Origin: Saliniramus sp050485405
GTDB taxonomy: Bacteria; Pseudomonadota; Alphaproteobacteria; Rhizobiales; Beijerinckiaceae
Assembly (NCBI GenBank): GCA_050485405.1
Contig: JBJHBI010000011.1
Location: forward strand, 16,638 to 80,637
Length of the DNA stretch: 64,000 bases
Direction: 5' to 3'
The translations under genes were made by a program, and so were the position numbers. Positions 17,111 to 25,792 of this stretch are shown one piece after another; position 1 is the stretch's first letter; each line of letters begins with the position of its first letter. The notes beneath the pieces were generated by a model. That model saw only the letters and a list, made by a program, of their open reading frames with translations. It was not told where the DNA came from and ran no database searches.

Positions 17111-17203
17111 GCGCCATTCGACCTGACGGAGTCAGGCCGGCGCTCCAGTTATTGTGTGACGCATCATTCCGTCAGCCGGTACCCACCTGACGGAATGATG
17201 CGC
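17111..17203. terminator. Hairpin cluster between convergent rnhA and thioesterase genes
   Basis: Two stems lie in the 106-bp convergent gap. The first uses CCTGAC/GTCAGG around 17121-17136. The second is a perfect 16-bp inverted repeat, GCATCATTCCGTCAG (17161-17175) with CTGACGGAATGATGC (17187-17201) plus one more outer pair, around an 11-base loop. The word CTGACGGA recurs in both. There is no T-run on either strand, so this may be a bidirectional, not classical, terminator or a small mobile palindrome. Confidence 0.55.
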
Positions 17204-17215
17204 TGAGCTCCCGGA

Positions 17216-17662
17216 TCAGTATTCCGTCGTTTTCTTCGTGCGATAGCGGAACGTGCCCTCGCCGAATGCGACCATGACGCCCTGCGCATCGAAGATCTCC
17301 GCCGAGGCGAAAAATGTGTTGCGCCCGCCGCCGCGCTTCTTGCCGATCGTGCGCAGCACGCCCTCGCGGGCCGGTGCCGTGAAGCTCGTCGTCAGGGAGA
17401 GCGTGGCGACGCCGCGCTGTTCGCCGGGCGTGTCCGTATAGGAGCCGCAGAAACCGCAGGCCGTGTCGATCAGGGCGGCGAGGACGCCCCCATGCACGAC
17501 GCCGACGCGGTTGCGGTGCTGCTCGGCGATCTCCATTTCGAGTACGGCCTCGCCCTCGCGCCATTCGGCGAGGCGATAGGCCATTGCGCGCTGGAAACCC
17601 GCCGGTTTTTCGCCGGTCATGGCGAGCAGGCCGGGATCCTCGAATTCATCCATGGTCATCAT
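17216..17662 (-). CDS. PaaI-type hotdog thioesterase
   Basis: A 148-residue hotdog-fold thioesterase. The signature HGGVLAALIDTACG with the preceding NRVGVV matches the PaaI/YdiI branch, which hydrolyses acyl-CoA or aryl-CoA thioesters. The start is taken at the first of three closely spaced Met codons (17662, 17659, 17653); the ribosome site is weak (GAAGAAGAAAC). It is the last gene of a five-gene minus-strand run with an SDR and three acyl-CoA dehydrogenases. It could release CoA from dead-end intermediates of that pathway. The substrate is inference. Confidence 0.85.
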   Translation of the reverse strand: MMTMDEFEDPGLLAMTGEKPAGFQRAMAYRLAEWREGEAVLEMEIAEQHRNRVGVVHGGVLAALIDTACGFCGSYTDTPGEQRGVATLSLTTSFTAPAREGVLRTIGKKRGGGRNTFFASAEIFDAQGVMVAFGEGTFRYRTKKTTEY

Positions 17663-17700
17663 CGTTTCTTCTTCGTTGTGGATCTCGTCGCCGGCGCGGA

Positions 17701-18468
17701 TCAGGCGATGGTCACGCCGCCATCGACCGTGACGACGGTGCCCGTCATGAAGGCGGCGGCGGGGGAGGCGAGAAAGGCCGCGACGCCGGATATATCCTCC
17801 GGATCGCCGATACGACGCAAGGGGGTGGATTCCTCGCGCAGCGACCGGCGCTGCGGATCCTCCCAGAGCGCGCGGGCGAATTCGGTCTTGATCAGGCCCG
17901 GCGCGATGCAGTTGACGCGGATGTTCTGCGGGCCCCATTCCGCGCCGAGCTGGCGCGCGAGCGCGAAATCGGCGGCCTTGGAGATGCCGTAGGCGCCGAT
18001 ATTGTCGGAGGCGCGCAGGCCCGCGATCGAGGAGATGATGACGATGGCGCCGCCGTTCTTCGCGAGATGAGGCTGCGCGTCGCGGCAGAGCCAGAGATTG
18101 CTCTTGACGTTGGAATTCATCACCTTGTCGAAGGCGCCGTCGTCGATCTCGGCCAGTGGCCCGTAATACGGGTTCACCGCCGCGTTGCAGACGAGGATGT
18201 CGATGCCGCCGAGAGCCTCGACCGTGCCCGCGATCAGCGCGGTGACTTCCTCGCGCCGGGAGATGTTGCAGGGCAGGACGATCGCCTCGCCGCCGCGCGC
18301 GCGGATTTCCTCCGCGACCGGCTCGCAGGCCTCACGCTTGCGCGACGAGATCACCACCTTCGCGCCGAGATCGGCCATGGTCATGGCGATGGCGCGCCCG
18401 ATCCCCTTGCTGGAACCGGTGATGATCGCGCGCTTGCCCGTGAGATCGAAGGGGTGTGGGGCGCTCAT
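17701..18468 (-). CDS. SDR-family oxidoreductase (beta-oxidation cluster)
   Basis: A 255-residue classical short-chain dehydrogenase. The Rossmann motif is TGSSKGIG, NAAVNPYYG lies near residue 90, and the active site is SS followed by YGISK. The C-terminus (FMTGTVVTVDGG) is typical of FabG-like enzymes. The start (MSAPHPF) is at 18468, and it overlaps the stop of the upstream acyl-CoA dehydrogenase by 4 bases. That coupling makes a role in oxidising or reducing a 3-hydroxyacyl-CoA or similar intermediate likely, but the substrate is not shown by the sequence. Confidence 0.9.
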   Translation of the reverse strand: MSAPHPFDLTGKRAIITGSSKGIGRAIAMTMADLGAKVVISSRKREACEPVAEEIRARGGEAIVLPCNISRREEVTALIAGTVEALGGIDILVCNAAVNPYYGPLAEIDDGAFDKVMNSNVKSNLWLCRDAQPHLAKNGGAIVIISSIAGLRASDNIGAYGISKAADFALARQLGAEWGPQNIRVNCIAPGLIKTEFARALWEDPQRRSLREESTPLRRIGDPEDISGVAAFLASPAAAFMTGTVVTVDGGVTIA

Positions 18469-19718
18469 GCCGCGCCTCGCGGACGCTGCTGCATATGCTT
18501 CTTGAGTTCGAGCTTGGCCACCGTCTCGCGATGCACCTCGTCCGGTCCGTCGGCGAGGCGCAGGATGCGCGAGCGGGCATAGGCATAAGCGAGGTGGAAA
18601 TCCTGGGCGACGCCGCCGCCGCCGCAGACCTGGATGGCGCGGTCGATCACCTTCTGCGCCATGTTGGGGCCGACCACCTTGATCATGGCGATCTCGGCTC
18701 GCGCGGCCTTGTTGCCCACCGCATCCATCATCTTCGCCGCATGCAGCGTGAGCAGGCGCGCCTGATCGATCTCCATGCGCGATTCCGCGATCCAGTGGCG
18801 GGTGACGCCGTGATCGGCAATGGCGCGCCCGAAGGTCTCGCGCGACAGGGCGCGTTTGATCATCGTCTCGAGCGCGCGCTCGGCCACACCGATGGCGCGC
18901 ATGCAATGGTGGATCCGCCCCGGACCGAGGCGCCCCTGCGCGATCTCGAAGCCGCGCCCCTCGCCGAGCAGAATGTTGGAGGCGGGGACGCGGACATTGT
19001 CGAAATTCACCTCGGCATGGCCGTGGGGCGCGTCGTCATAGCCGAACACGTTGAGCGCGCGCTCGACGATGACGCCGGGCGTGTCCATCGGCACGAGGAT
19101 CATCGATTGCTGCTTGTGCTTCTCGGCATCGGGATCGGTCTTGCCCATCAGGATGGCGATCTTGCAGCGCGGATCCATGGCGCCGGAGGTCCACCATTTG
19201 CGCCCGTTGATGACGTATTCGTCACCTTCTCGCTTGATCAGCGTGCGAATGTTGGTGGCGTCCGACGAGGCGACGTCCGGCTCGGTCATGGCGAAACAGG
19301 AGCGGATTTCGCCTTCGAGCAGCGGTTCGAGCCAGGCCTTCTTCTGCTCGGGCGTGCCGTAGCGCGCGATCGTCTCCATATTGCCGGTATCGGGGGCCGA
19401 GCAGTTGAAGGGCTCGGGCCCGATCGGCGAACGGCCCATGACTTCGCAGATATGGGCGTATTCGTAATTGGTCAGGCTGTCGGGATATTCGCGCTTGGGC
19501 AGGAACAGGTTCCACAGGCCCTGCGCCTTCGCCTTCGCCTTGAGCTCTTCCATGATCGGCGGCTCGCTCCAGCGCGAGGGTCCGGCATTGAGCTGCTCCT
19601 CGAAGACGCTCTCCGCCGGATAGATATGCTCTTCCATGAAGGCGATGACGCGTTCGCGCAATTCTCGTGCGCGCGCCGAAAACAGCGCGTCTTCCATCAT
19701 TCCCGATTCCCCCGACAT
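18465..19718 (-). CDS. Acyl-CoA dehydrogenase (ACAD10/11-like)
   Basis: A 417-residue flavin-dependent acyl-CoA dehydrogenase. Family segments include CFAMTEPDVASSDATNI, the FAD-contact INGRKWWTSGA and the C-terminal RLADGPDEVHRETVA. The latter segment is typical of the ACAD10/11 branch; where medium-chain enzymes carry a catalytic Glu in YEG, this protein has ADG. The base may therefore be Asp or lie elsewhere. It sits between another dehydrogenase (16 bp upstream) and an overlapping SDR. Chain length preference cannot be told. Confidence 0.9.
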   Translation of the reverse strand: MSGESGMMEDALFSARARELRERVIAFMEEHIYPAESVFEEQLNAGPSRWSEPPIMEELKAKAKAQGLWNLFLPKREYPDSLTNYEYAHICEVMGRSPIGPEPFNCSAPDTGNMETIARYGTPEQKKAWLEPLLEGEIRSCFAMTEPDVASSDATNIRTLIKREGDEYVINGRKWWTSGAMDPRCKIAILMGKTDPDAEKHKQQSMILVPMDTPGVIVERALNVFGYDDAPHGHAEVNFDNVRVPASNILLGEGRGFEIAQGRLGPGRIHHCMRAIGVAERALETMIKRALSRETFGRAIADHGVTRHWIAESRMEIDQARLLTLHAAKMMDAVGNKAARAEIAMIKVVGPNMAQKVIDRAIQVCGGGGVAQDFHLAYAYARSRILRLADGPDEVHRETVAKLELKKHMQQRPRGAA

Positions 19719-19734
19719 GGATCCCCCGTCTTCG

Positions 19735-20883
19735 TCATTCCCCGATCACGCCGCCGAGATCGGCAAGGCGCGTGGTGTAGTGGTCGGTATCGCCGAACAG
19801 CTTCTCGATCATGGTCGCACGCTTGAAGGAGTGCGCCACCTTGTATTCCATGGTGACCGCCACCCCTCCATGCAGCTGAACGGCGTTCTGGCCGACGAAG
19901 CGGCATGAATTTCCGATCTGTACTTTCGATGCGGCGACGGCGCGGGCGCGCTCGGTCGCATCTTCCTCCTGCACCATCATCGAGGCGAACATCGCCATGG
20001 AACGCGCCTGTTCCAGCGCGATGAACATGTCGGCGGCGGCGTGCTGGAGCACCTGGAAACTGCCGATATGGGTGCCGAACTGGTTGCGGACTTTCATATA
20101 GTCCACGGTCGCCTCGTGCATGTCCGCCATGACGCCTACCGCTTCCGCGCACAGGGCGGCGATCGCCTCCTCGACGACACGGGTGATCACGGGATAGGCC
20201 TCATCGCGGGTGCCGATCAGGGCCGAGGCGGGCACGCGGACGTCTTCGAAGCTGATTTCCGCCCCGCGCGCCCCGTCCTGCGTGGCATAGCCGCGCCGGC
20301 TGACGCCGTCGGCCTTGGCATCGACGAGGAAGAGCGAGATGCCGGCCTCGTCGCGCTGGCTGCCGGAGGTGCGTGCCGAGACGATCAGGATGTCGGCGCT
20401 GTCGCCGGAGAGCACCAGCCCCTTCTCGCCGGAAATCACGTAATGCTCGCCATCCGCACGCGCGGTCGTGGCGACGTCGTGGAGATCGTAGCGCGCTTGT
20501 CGCTCCTGATGGGCGAAGGCGTAGAGCTTCTCGCCGCCCGCGATGGCGGCGATATGTTCCGCGCGCTGCTCGGGCGATCCGGCCCGGCGCAGGATGCCGC
20601 CGGCGAGGATGACGCTCGCCAGATAGGGCTCGACCACGAGGGAGCGCCCGAACGCCTCCATCACGATCATGGTCTCGACCGGGCCGCCACCCATGCCGCC
20701 GTCATCCTCGGAGAAGGGCAGGGCGAGCAGGCCCATTTCGGCAAAGGCGCTCCAGATCTCCCGGTCGAAACCCTCCGGCGAGGCGGAGATCTTGCGCCGC
20801 GTATCGAAATCGTAGCGCGCGCCGAGCAGCTTCTCGACGCTGTCCTTGAGCATGCGTTGTTCGTCGTTGAGATCGAAATCCAT
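19735..20883 (-). CDS. Acyl-CoA dehydrogenase, PimD-like
   Basis: A 382-residue acyl-CoA dehydrogenase that resembles the small subunit of pimeloyl-CoA dehydrogenase (PimD). The N-terminus reads MDFDLNDEQRMLKDSVEKLL; YVISGEKGLVLSGDSAD and RNQFGTHIGSFQVLQHAAADM are family regions. The usual YEG catalytic segment is not present at the C-terminus. It lies 9 bp downstream of a PimC-like gene, so the pair probably forms a heteromeric dehydrogenase. Similarity to the pim set is from memory of the family and should be treated as inference. Confidence 0.87.
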   Translation of the reverse strand: MDFDLNDEQRMLKDSVEKLLGARYDFDTRRKISASPEGFDREIWSAFAEMGLLALPFSEDDGGMGGGPVETMIVMEAFGRSLVVEPYLASVILAGGILRRAGSPEQRAEHIAAIAGGEKLYAFAHQERQARYDLHDVATTARADGEHYVISGEKGLVLSGDSADILIVSARTSGSQRDEAGISLFLVDAKADGVSRRGYATQDGARGAEISFEDVRVPASALIGTRDEAYPVITRVVEEAIAALCAEAVGVMADMHEATVDYMKVRNQFGTHIGSFQVLQHAAADMFIALEQARSMAMFASMMVQEEDATERARAVAASKVQIGNSCRFVGQNAVQLHGGVAVTMEYKVAHSFKRATMIEKLFGDTDHYTTRLADLGGVIGE

Positions 20884-20892
20884 GACCTGTCC

Positions 20893-22092
20893 TCAGAGCC
20901 CGAGTATCGCTTTGGCGATGATGTTCTTCTGAATCTCGTTCGAGCCGCCGTAGATCGAGACTTTCCGCGTGTTGAAATAATTCGGCGCGATCATCTGCGC
21001 CCATTCCGGCCCGATGGGAGGTTCGTTGCGGCCCTCTTCCTCGGGGGTGAAGGGCAGGGCGTAGGGGCCGACCACGTCGAGGAGAAGCTCCGTCGTCGCC
21101 TGCTGGATCTGCGAGCCCTTGATCTTGAGGATCGAGGAGGCCGGGTCCGGCTTGTCGGAGGGGCGGTTGCGCGCCTCGGCGACGACGCGCAGCTGCGTCA
21201 TTTCGAGCGCCTTGAGCTCGACTTCGAGGGCCGCGAGCTTCTCGCGGAAGCGCGGGTTCTCGATCAGCGGACGCTCGCCCGCCTTCTCGGCGCTCGCGAG
21301 ACGGCGGATGCGGCGCACGCGTTCTTTCGAGATGCCGATCCGCGCGATGCCGGTGCGCTCGTTGCCGAGCAGGAACTTGGCGTAATCCCAGCCTTTGTTT
21401 TCCTCGCCGACGAGGTTCTCGACGGGCACCTTCACGTCGTCGAAGAAGATCTCGTTGACCTCGTGCCCGCCGTCCAGCGTCTGGATCGGGCGCAGGGTGA
21501 CGCCGGGGGATTTCATGTCGATGAGCAGGAAGGAGATGCCCATCTGCTTCTTGGGCGCGTCCGGATTGGTGCGCACGAGGCAGAAGATCCAGTCGGCATA
21601 CTGGCCGAGCGTGGTCCAGGTCTTCTGGCCGTTGACGATGTAATGATCGCCATCGCGCACGGCGCGGGTCTTCAGCGAGGCAAGATCGGAGCCGGCGCCG
21701 GGCTCGGAGAAGCCCTGGCACCACCAGTCATCCATGTTGCGGATGCGGGGCAGGAAGTAGTCCTTCTGCTTCTGATTGCCGAAGGTGTAGATCACCGGCC
21801 CGACCATGCTGACGCCGAAGGAGAGCGGCTCGGGGGCGGGCGCGGCGAGGAGTTCCTCGCGGAAGACGTATTGCTGCACCGGGTCCCAGCCCGTGCCGCC
21901 GTATTCCACCGGCCAATGCGGCGCGGCCCATCCCTTCGCATTGAGAATGCGCATCCAGGTGACCATGTCGTCGCGCGAGAAATGCTTGCCGAGCGTCAGC
22001 TTTGTGCGGATCGATTCGGGCACGTTCTCTCGGAAGAAGGCGCGAACCTCGTCGCGAAAGGCGATCTCTTCCGGGGTGAATCTCAGATCCAT
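20893..22092 (-). CDS. Acyl-CoA dehydrogenase, PimC-like
   Basis: A 399-residue acyl-CoA dehydrogenase, first gene of the minus-strand run. Family segments are GFSEPGAGSDLASLKT, YIVNGQKTWTTLGQYAD and the C-terminal SIYGGSNEIQKNIIA. The position of the medium-chain type catalytic Glu (YEG) is Gly here (YGG), as is common in this branch, so the base is expected elsewhere, perhaps Glu in GNERTG. It resembles the large subunit of pimeloyl-CoA dehydrogenase (PimC). With PimD-like, thiolase and FadJ-like neighbours it fits oxidation of dicarboxylic or other long acids. Confidence 0.88.
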   Translation of the reverse strand: MDLRFTPEEIAFRDEVRAFFRENVPESIRTKLTLGKHFSRDDMVTWMRILNAKGWAAPHWPVEYGGTGWDPVQQYVFREELLAAPAPEPLSFGVSMVGPVIYTFGNQKQKDYFLPRIRNMDDWWCQGFSEPGAGSDLASLKTRAVRDGDHYIVNGQKTWTTLGQYADWIFCLVRTNPDAPKKQMGISFLLIDMKSPGVTLRPIQTLDGGHEVNEIFFDDVKVPVENLVGEENKGWDYAKFLLGNERTGIARIGISKERVRRIRRLASAEKAGERPLIENPRFREKLAALEVELKALEMTQLRVVAEARNRPSDKPDPASSILKIKGSQIQQATTELLLDVVGPYALPFTPEEEGRNEPPIGPEWAQMIAPNYFNTRKVSIYGGSNEIQKNIIAKAILGL

Positions 22093-22172
22093 CTTCGTCT
22101 CCCTCGCGCCGGTAATGCCCGCTCGCTCGTCATGGCCGCTGCTTACGGCTGTCGATGGCGGCTTGCAATCCG

Positions 22173-22204
22173 TTTATATTTCGCATAGCAAAACCATGTT
22201 TTGC
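22173..22204 (-). promoter_or_regulatory. Candidate promoter and operator for the beta-oxidation genes
   Basis: The 311-bp divergent gap 22093-22403 holds a perfect 17-base palindrome, GCAAAACCATGTTTTGC, at 22188-22204 (7-bp arms, 3-base centre). A minus-strand -10 like hexamer TATAAA (complement of 22173-22178) lies so that the palindrome covers the expected -35 position. That is the arrangement of a repressor site (FadR or TetR type). The rest of the gap, up to the GAGGAGG site before the thiolase, shows nothing specific. Confidence 0.45.
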
Positions 22205-22403
22205 AGTGCGTTCGAAACTAGGAAGGCGGCTTGCGCTTGTCAACGCGACATCGCGCAATCACATCGGGTGTGTTCGCCCAATCCGCGTTTTCGCAAATGC
22301 AGCGCACGCGAACCCGCCGGCTTCGGCATAGTGCCGCGAGCAAACCGGTCAGGATCTGCGACAGAAGCGCCCGCGCGACGGGTGCCGTTACGAGGAGGAT
22401 ATC

Positions 22404-23606
22404 ATGCGCGAGGCCGTCATCGTCTCCACCGCCCGCACGCCGATCGGCAAGGCCTATCGCGGCGCTTTCAACGACACCCAGGCCCAGACGCTGGGCGGCC
22501 ACGCGATCGCGCAGGCCGTCGCGCGGGCGGGCATCGATCCGGCCACGGTCGACGACGTGATCATGGGCGCGGCCCTCCAGCAGGGCTCGACCGGCTACAA
22601 CATCGCCCGCCAGAGCGCGCTTGCGGCCGGCCTGCCGGTGAGCGTCGCCGGCATGTCGATCGACCGCCAATGCGCCTCCGGCCTGATGGCGATCGCGACC
22701 GCGGCCAAGCAGATCGTCGCAGACGGCATGACCACCGCGATCGGCGGCGGGCTCGAATCGATCTCGCTCGTCCAGAACGACAAGGCCAACCGCTTCCGTG
22801 CGCAGGATCCGGCCCTGCTCGAGCGGGTGCCGCACATGTATATCGCGATGCTCGAAACCGCCGAGATCGTAGCCAAGCGCTACGGCGTCTCGCGCGCGGC
22901 GCAGGACGAATACGCCCTGCAATCTCAGCAGCGCACGGCGCAGGCGCAGTCCGAGGGGCGCTTCGATGCCGAGATCGCGCCGATGCCCTCCACCATGCTC
23001 GTCATGGACAAGGCGACCGGCGAGACTTCGAAGCGCGACGTGACGCTGGAGCGCGACGAGGGCAACCGCCCCCAGACCACGCTCGCCGATCTCGAAAAGC
23101 TCCAGCCGGTCTTCAAGGACGGGCAGGAGATCAAGGAAGGCGCCTTTATCACCGCCGGCAACGCCTCGCAGCTTTCCGACGGCGCGAGCGCGAGCGTGCT
23201 GATGGAGGCGCGTGAGGCCGAAAAGCGCGGACTGACGCCGCTCGGCGCCTATCGCGGCATGGCGGTGGCCGGCTGCGAGCCCGACGAGATGGGCATCGGC
23301 CCGGTCTTCGCCGTGCCCAAGCTCCTCAAGCAGCACGGCCTGACCATGGACGATATCGGCATCTGGGAGCTCAACGAGGCTTTCGCCGTGCAGGTGCTCT
23401 ATTGCCGCGACAAGCTCGGCATTCCCAATGACCGGCTCAACGTGTCGGGCGGCGCGATTTCCATCGGCCATCCCTACGGCATGTCGGGCGCGCGGATGAC
23501 CGGGCATCTGCTGATCGAGGGCAAGCGACGCAGGGCGAAATACGGTGTCGTGACCATGTGCGTCGGCGGCGGCATGGGCGCGGCCGGCCTGTTCGAGATA
23601 TTCTGA
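22404..23606 (+). CDS. Acetyl-CoA acyltransferase (thiolase)
   Basis: A 400-residue degradative thiolase that cleaves 3-ketoacyl-CoA to acetyl-CoA and a shortened acyl-CoA. The nucleophilic Cys is in DRQCASGLMA (about residue 92), the catalytic His in SIGHPYGMSGAR and the second Cys in MCVGGGMG near the C-terminus. GAGGAGG precedes the ATG at 22404. It is followed 58 bp later by the FadJ-type gene, and is divergent from the acyl-CoA dehydrogenases, so together they cover all the steps of a beta-oxidation cycle. PimB or FadA would be the nearest named analogues; I do not assign a symbol. Confidence 0.94.
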   Translation: MREAVIVSTARTPIGKAYRGAFNDTQAQTLGGHAIAQAVARAGIDPATVDDVIMGAALQQGSTGYNIARQSALAAGLPVSVAGMSIDRQCASGLMAIATAAKQIVADGMTTAIGGGLESISLVQNDKANRFRAQDPALLERVPHMYIAMLETAEIVAKRYGVSRAAQDEYALQSQQRTAQAQSEGRFDAEIAPMPSTMLVMDKATGETSKRDVTLERDEGNRPQTTLADLEKLQPVFKDGQEIKEGAFITAGNASQLSDGASASVLMEAREAEKRGLTPLGAYRGMAVAGCEPDEMGIGPVFAVPKLLKQHGLTMDDIGIWELNEAFAVQVLYCRDKLGIPNDRLNVSGGAISIGHPYGMSGARMTGHLLIEGKRRRAKYGVVTMCVGGGMGAAGLFEIF

Positions 23607-23664
23607 GCCCTCGGCCCTGAATCCTGAGCGCAAAAACCAATAACGATTTCTACTGGAGAGCACC

Positions 23665-25743
23665 ATGGCCGCCATCAACGACGTCGTGGATTTGACCCGC
23701 GAAGGCGAAGTCGCCGTCATCACACTCGATTCCCCGCCCGTGAACGCGCTTTCGGCGCAGCTGCGCGCGGGCATCGCCCAGGCCATCGAGCAGGCCGTCG
23801 CAGATGATGCGGCGAAGGCGATCGTGCTGACCTGCGCGGGGCGCACCTTCTGCGCCGGCGCGGACATCACGGAATTCGGCAAGCCGCCGAAGGATCCGAG
23901 CCTCTCCGCCGTGCAGGCGGTGATCGAGGCCGCGCCCAAGCCCGTGATCGCCGCGATCCACGGCACCGCGCTCGGCGGCGGGCTGGAACTCGCGCTTTCC
24001 TGCCATTACCGCGTCGCGGTGCCCTCGGCGAAATGCGGCCTGCCGGAAGTCAAGCTCGGCATCCTGCCCGGCGCGGGTGGCACGCAACGCCTGCCGCGCA
24101 TCGTCGGCGCCGAGCGTGCGCTCGAAATGATCACCTCCGGTGCGCATGTGAAGGCGAAGGACGCCGCTGCGATGGGGCTGTTCGACAAGCTCGTCACGGA
24201 AGGTCAGCTGCGCGAGGAAGCCATCGCCTTCGCCCGCGAGGTCATCGCCTCCGGAGCGCCGCTGAAGAAAGTCCGCGATCTCGACGAGGCGATCGCCCCG
24301 GCGCGCGGCAAGCCGGAGATTTTCGAGGAGTTCCGCAAGAAGAACGCCCGCAAGTTCCGCGGCTTCGAGGCGCCCGAGGCCTGCATCAAGGCGGTCGAGG
24401 CCGCCGTCGAGAAGCCGTTCGAGGAAGGGCTCGCCTTCGAGCGTTCGCTTTTCGAGACGCTCGTTGCGAGCGAGCAATCGGCGGCGCAGCGCTATGCCTT
24501 CTTCGCCGAGCGCGAGGCGGCGAAGATCCCCGATATCCCCAAGGACACCCCCACCCGCGAGATCGCCCGCGTGGGCGTGATCGGCGCCGGGACGATGGGC
24601 GGCGGCATTTCGATGAACTTCCTCAATGCCGGCATCCCCGTCACCATCGTCGAGACGAAGCAGGAAGCGCTCGATCGCGGGCTGGGCGTCATCCGCAAGA
24701 ATTACGAGAGCTCCGCAAAACGCGGGCGGCTCTCCATGGAGGATGTCGAAAAGCGCATGGCGCTGATCACGCCGAGCCTGTCGCTCGATGATCTCGCTGA
24801 TTGCGATCTCGTGATCGAGGCGGTGTTCGAGCTGATGGAGGTGAAGAAGGAGATCTTCACCAAGCTCGACGGCATCTGCAAGTCGGGCGCGATCATGGCC
24901 AGCAACACCTCATATCTCGATATCGACGAGATCGCCTCGGTGACGAAGCGCCCCGGCGACGTGCTCGGCATGCATTTCTTCTCGCCGGCCAACGTCATGC
25001 GCCTGCTCGAAGTGGTGCGCGGCGAGAAGACGGAGAAGGACGTCGTCGCGACCGCGATGGCGCTCGGCAAGCGCATCGGCAAGGTGGCGGTCTGCGTCGG
25101 CGTCGCCCACGGCTTTGTCGGTAACCGCATGCTCTCGGAGCGCCAGCGCGAAGCGAATAATCTCATCATGGAAGGGGCGATGCCCTGGGATGTCGACCGG
25201 GTGCTGTATGATTTCGGTCTGCCCATGGGCCCCTTCGCCATGGCCGATCTCGCCGGGCTCGATCTCGGCTGGACACCGGAGAATTCCACCGGTGAGACCG
25301 CCAAGGAGCGGCTGTGCGAGATCGACCGGCGCGGCCAGAAGAACGGCAAGGGTTTTTATGATTACGACGAGAACCGCAAGGCGACGCCCTCGAAGGTGAC
25401 CGAGGAGATCATCCTCGAATTGTCACGCGCCAAGGGCATCACCCGCCGCGCCATCAGCGATCAGGAAATTCTGGAGCGCTGCATCTATCCGATGATCAAC
25501 GAGGGCGCGAAGATCCTCGAAGAGGGCAAGGCCCTGCGCGCCTCGGATATCGATATCGTCTGGCTGACGGGCTATGGCTGGCCGGTCTATCGCGGCGGGC
25601 CGATGTTCTATGCCGATACGATCGGGCCCGACAAGGTCGTCGCCGCGCTCGAAGGCTATGCGAAGACTCTCGGCCCGGATTTCGAGCCGGCGCCGCTGCT
25701 CGTGCGCGCCGCGCAAGAAGGCAAGCGCCTCAGCGGCATGTAA
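23665..25743 (+). CDS. Bifunctional enoyl-CoA hydratase / 3-hydroxyacyl-CoA dehydrogenase (FadJ-like)
   Basis: A 692-residue fusion enzyme. The N-terminal crotonase domain (residues 1-190) has AGRTFCAGADITEF and GTALGGGLELALSCHYR, with a catalytic Glu in LPEVKLGILPGAGGTQR. The middle and C-terminal part is an NAD-dependent 3-hydroxyacyl-CoA dehydrogenase, with VGVIGAGTMGGGI at about 305-317 and the active His in LGMHFFSPANVM. The length is slightly below E. coli FadJ (714). It lies downstream of the thiolase on the same strand. Together with the divergent dehydrogenases it completes beta-oxidation. Confidence 0.95.
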   Translation: MAAINDVVDLTREGEVAVITLDSPPVNALSAQLRAGIAQAIEQAVADDAAKAIVLTCAGRTFCAGADITEFGKPPKDPSLSAVQAVIEAAPKPVIAAIHGTALGGGLELALSCHYRVAVPSAKCGLPEVKLGILPGAGGTQRLPRIVGAERALEMITSGAHVKAKDAAAMGLFDKLVTEGQLREEAIAFAREVIASGAPLKKVRDLDEAIAPARGKPEIFEEFRKKNARKFRGFEAPEACIKAVEAAVEKPFEEGLAFERSLFETLVASEQSAAQRYAFFAEREAAKIPDIPKDTPTREIARVGVIGAGTMGGGISMNFLNAGIPVTIVETKQEALDRGLGVIRKNYESSAKRGRLSMEDVEKRMALITPSLSLDDLADCDLVIEAVFELMEVKKEIFTKLDGICKSGAIMASNTSYLDIDEIASVTKRPGDVLGMHFFSPANVMRLLEVVRGEKTEKDVVATAMALGKRIGKVAVCVGVAHGFVGNRMLSERQREANNLIMEGAMPWDVDRVLYDFGLPMGPFAMADLAGLDLGWTPENSTGETAKERLCEIDRRGQKNGKGFYDYDENRKATPSKVTEEIILELSRAKGITRRAISDQEILERCIYPMINEGAKILEEGKALRASDIDIVWLTGYGWPVYRGGPMFYADTIGPDKVVAALEGYAKTLGPDFEPAPLLVRAAQEGKRLSGM

Positions 25744-25792
25744 GAGCGGCATGTGATCGAAGGCGCGGCAGCCCTGGATGGGGGCCGCCGCG

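Noticed and set aside
20041..22188. Open frame of 715 codons on the plus strand
   Set aside because: Antisense to two acyl-CoA dehydrogenase genes whose motifs are intact.
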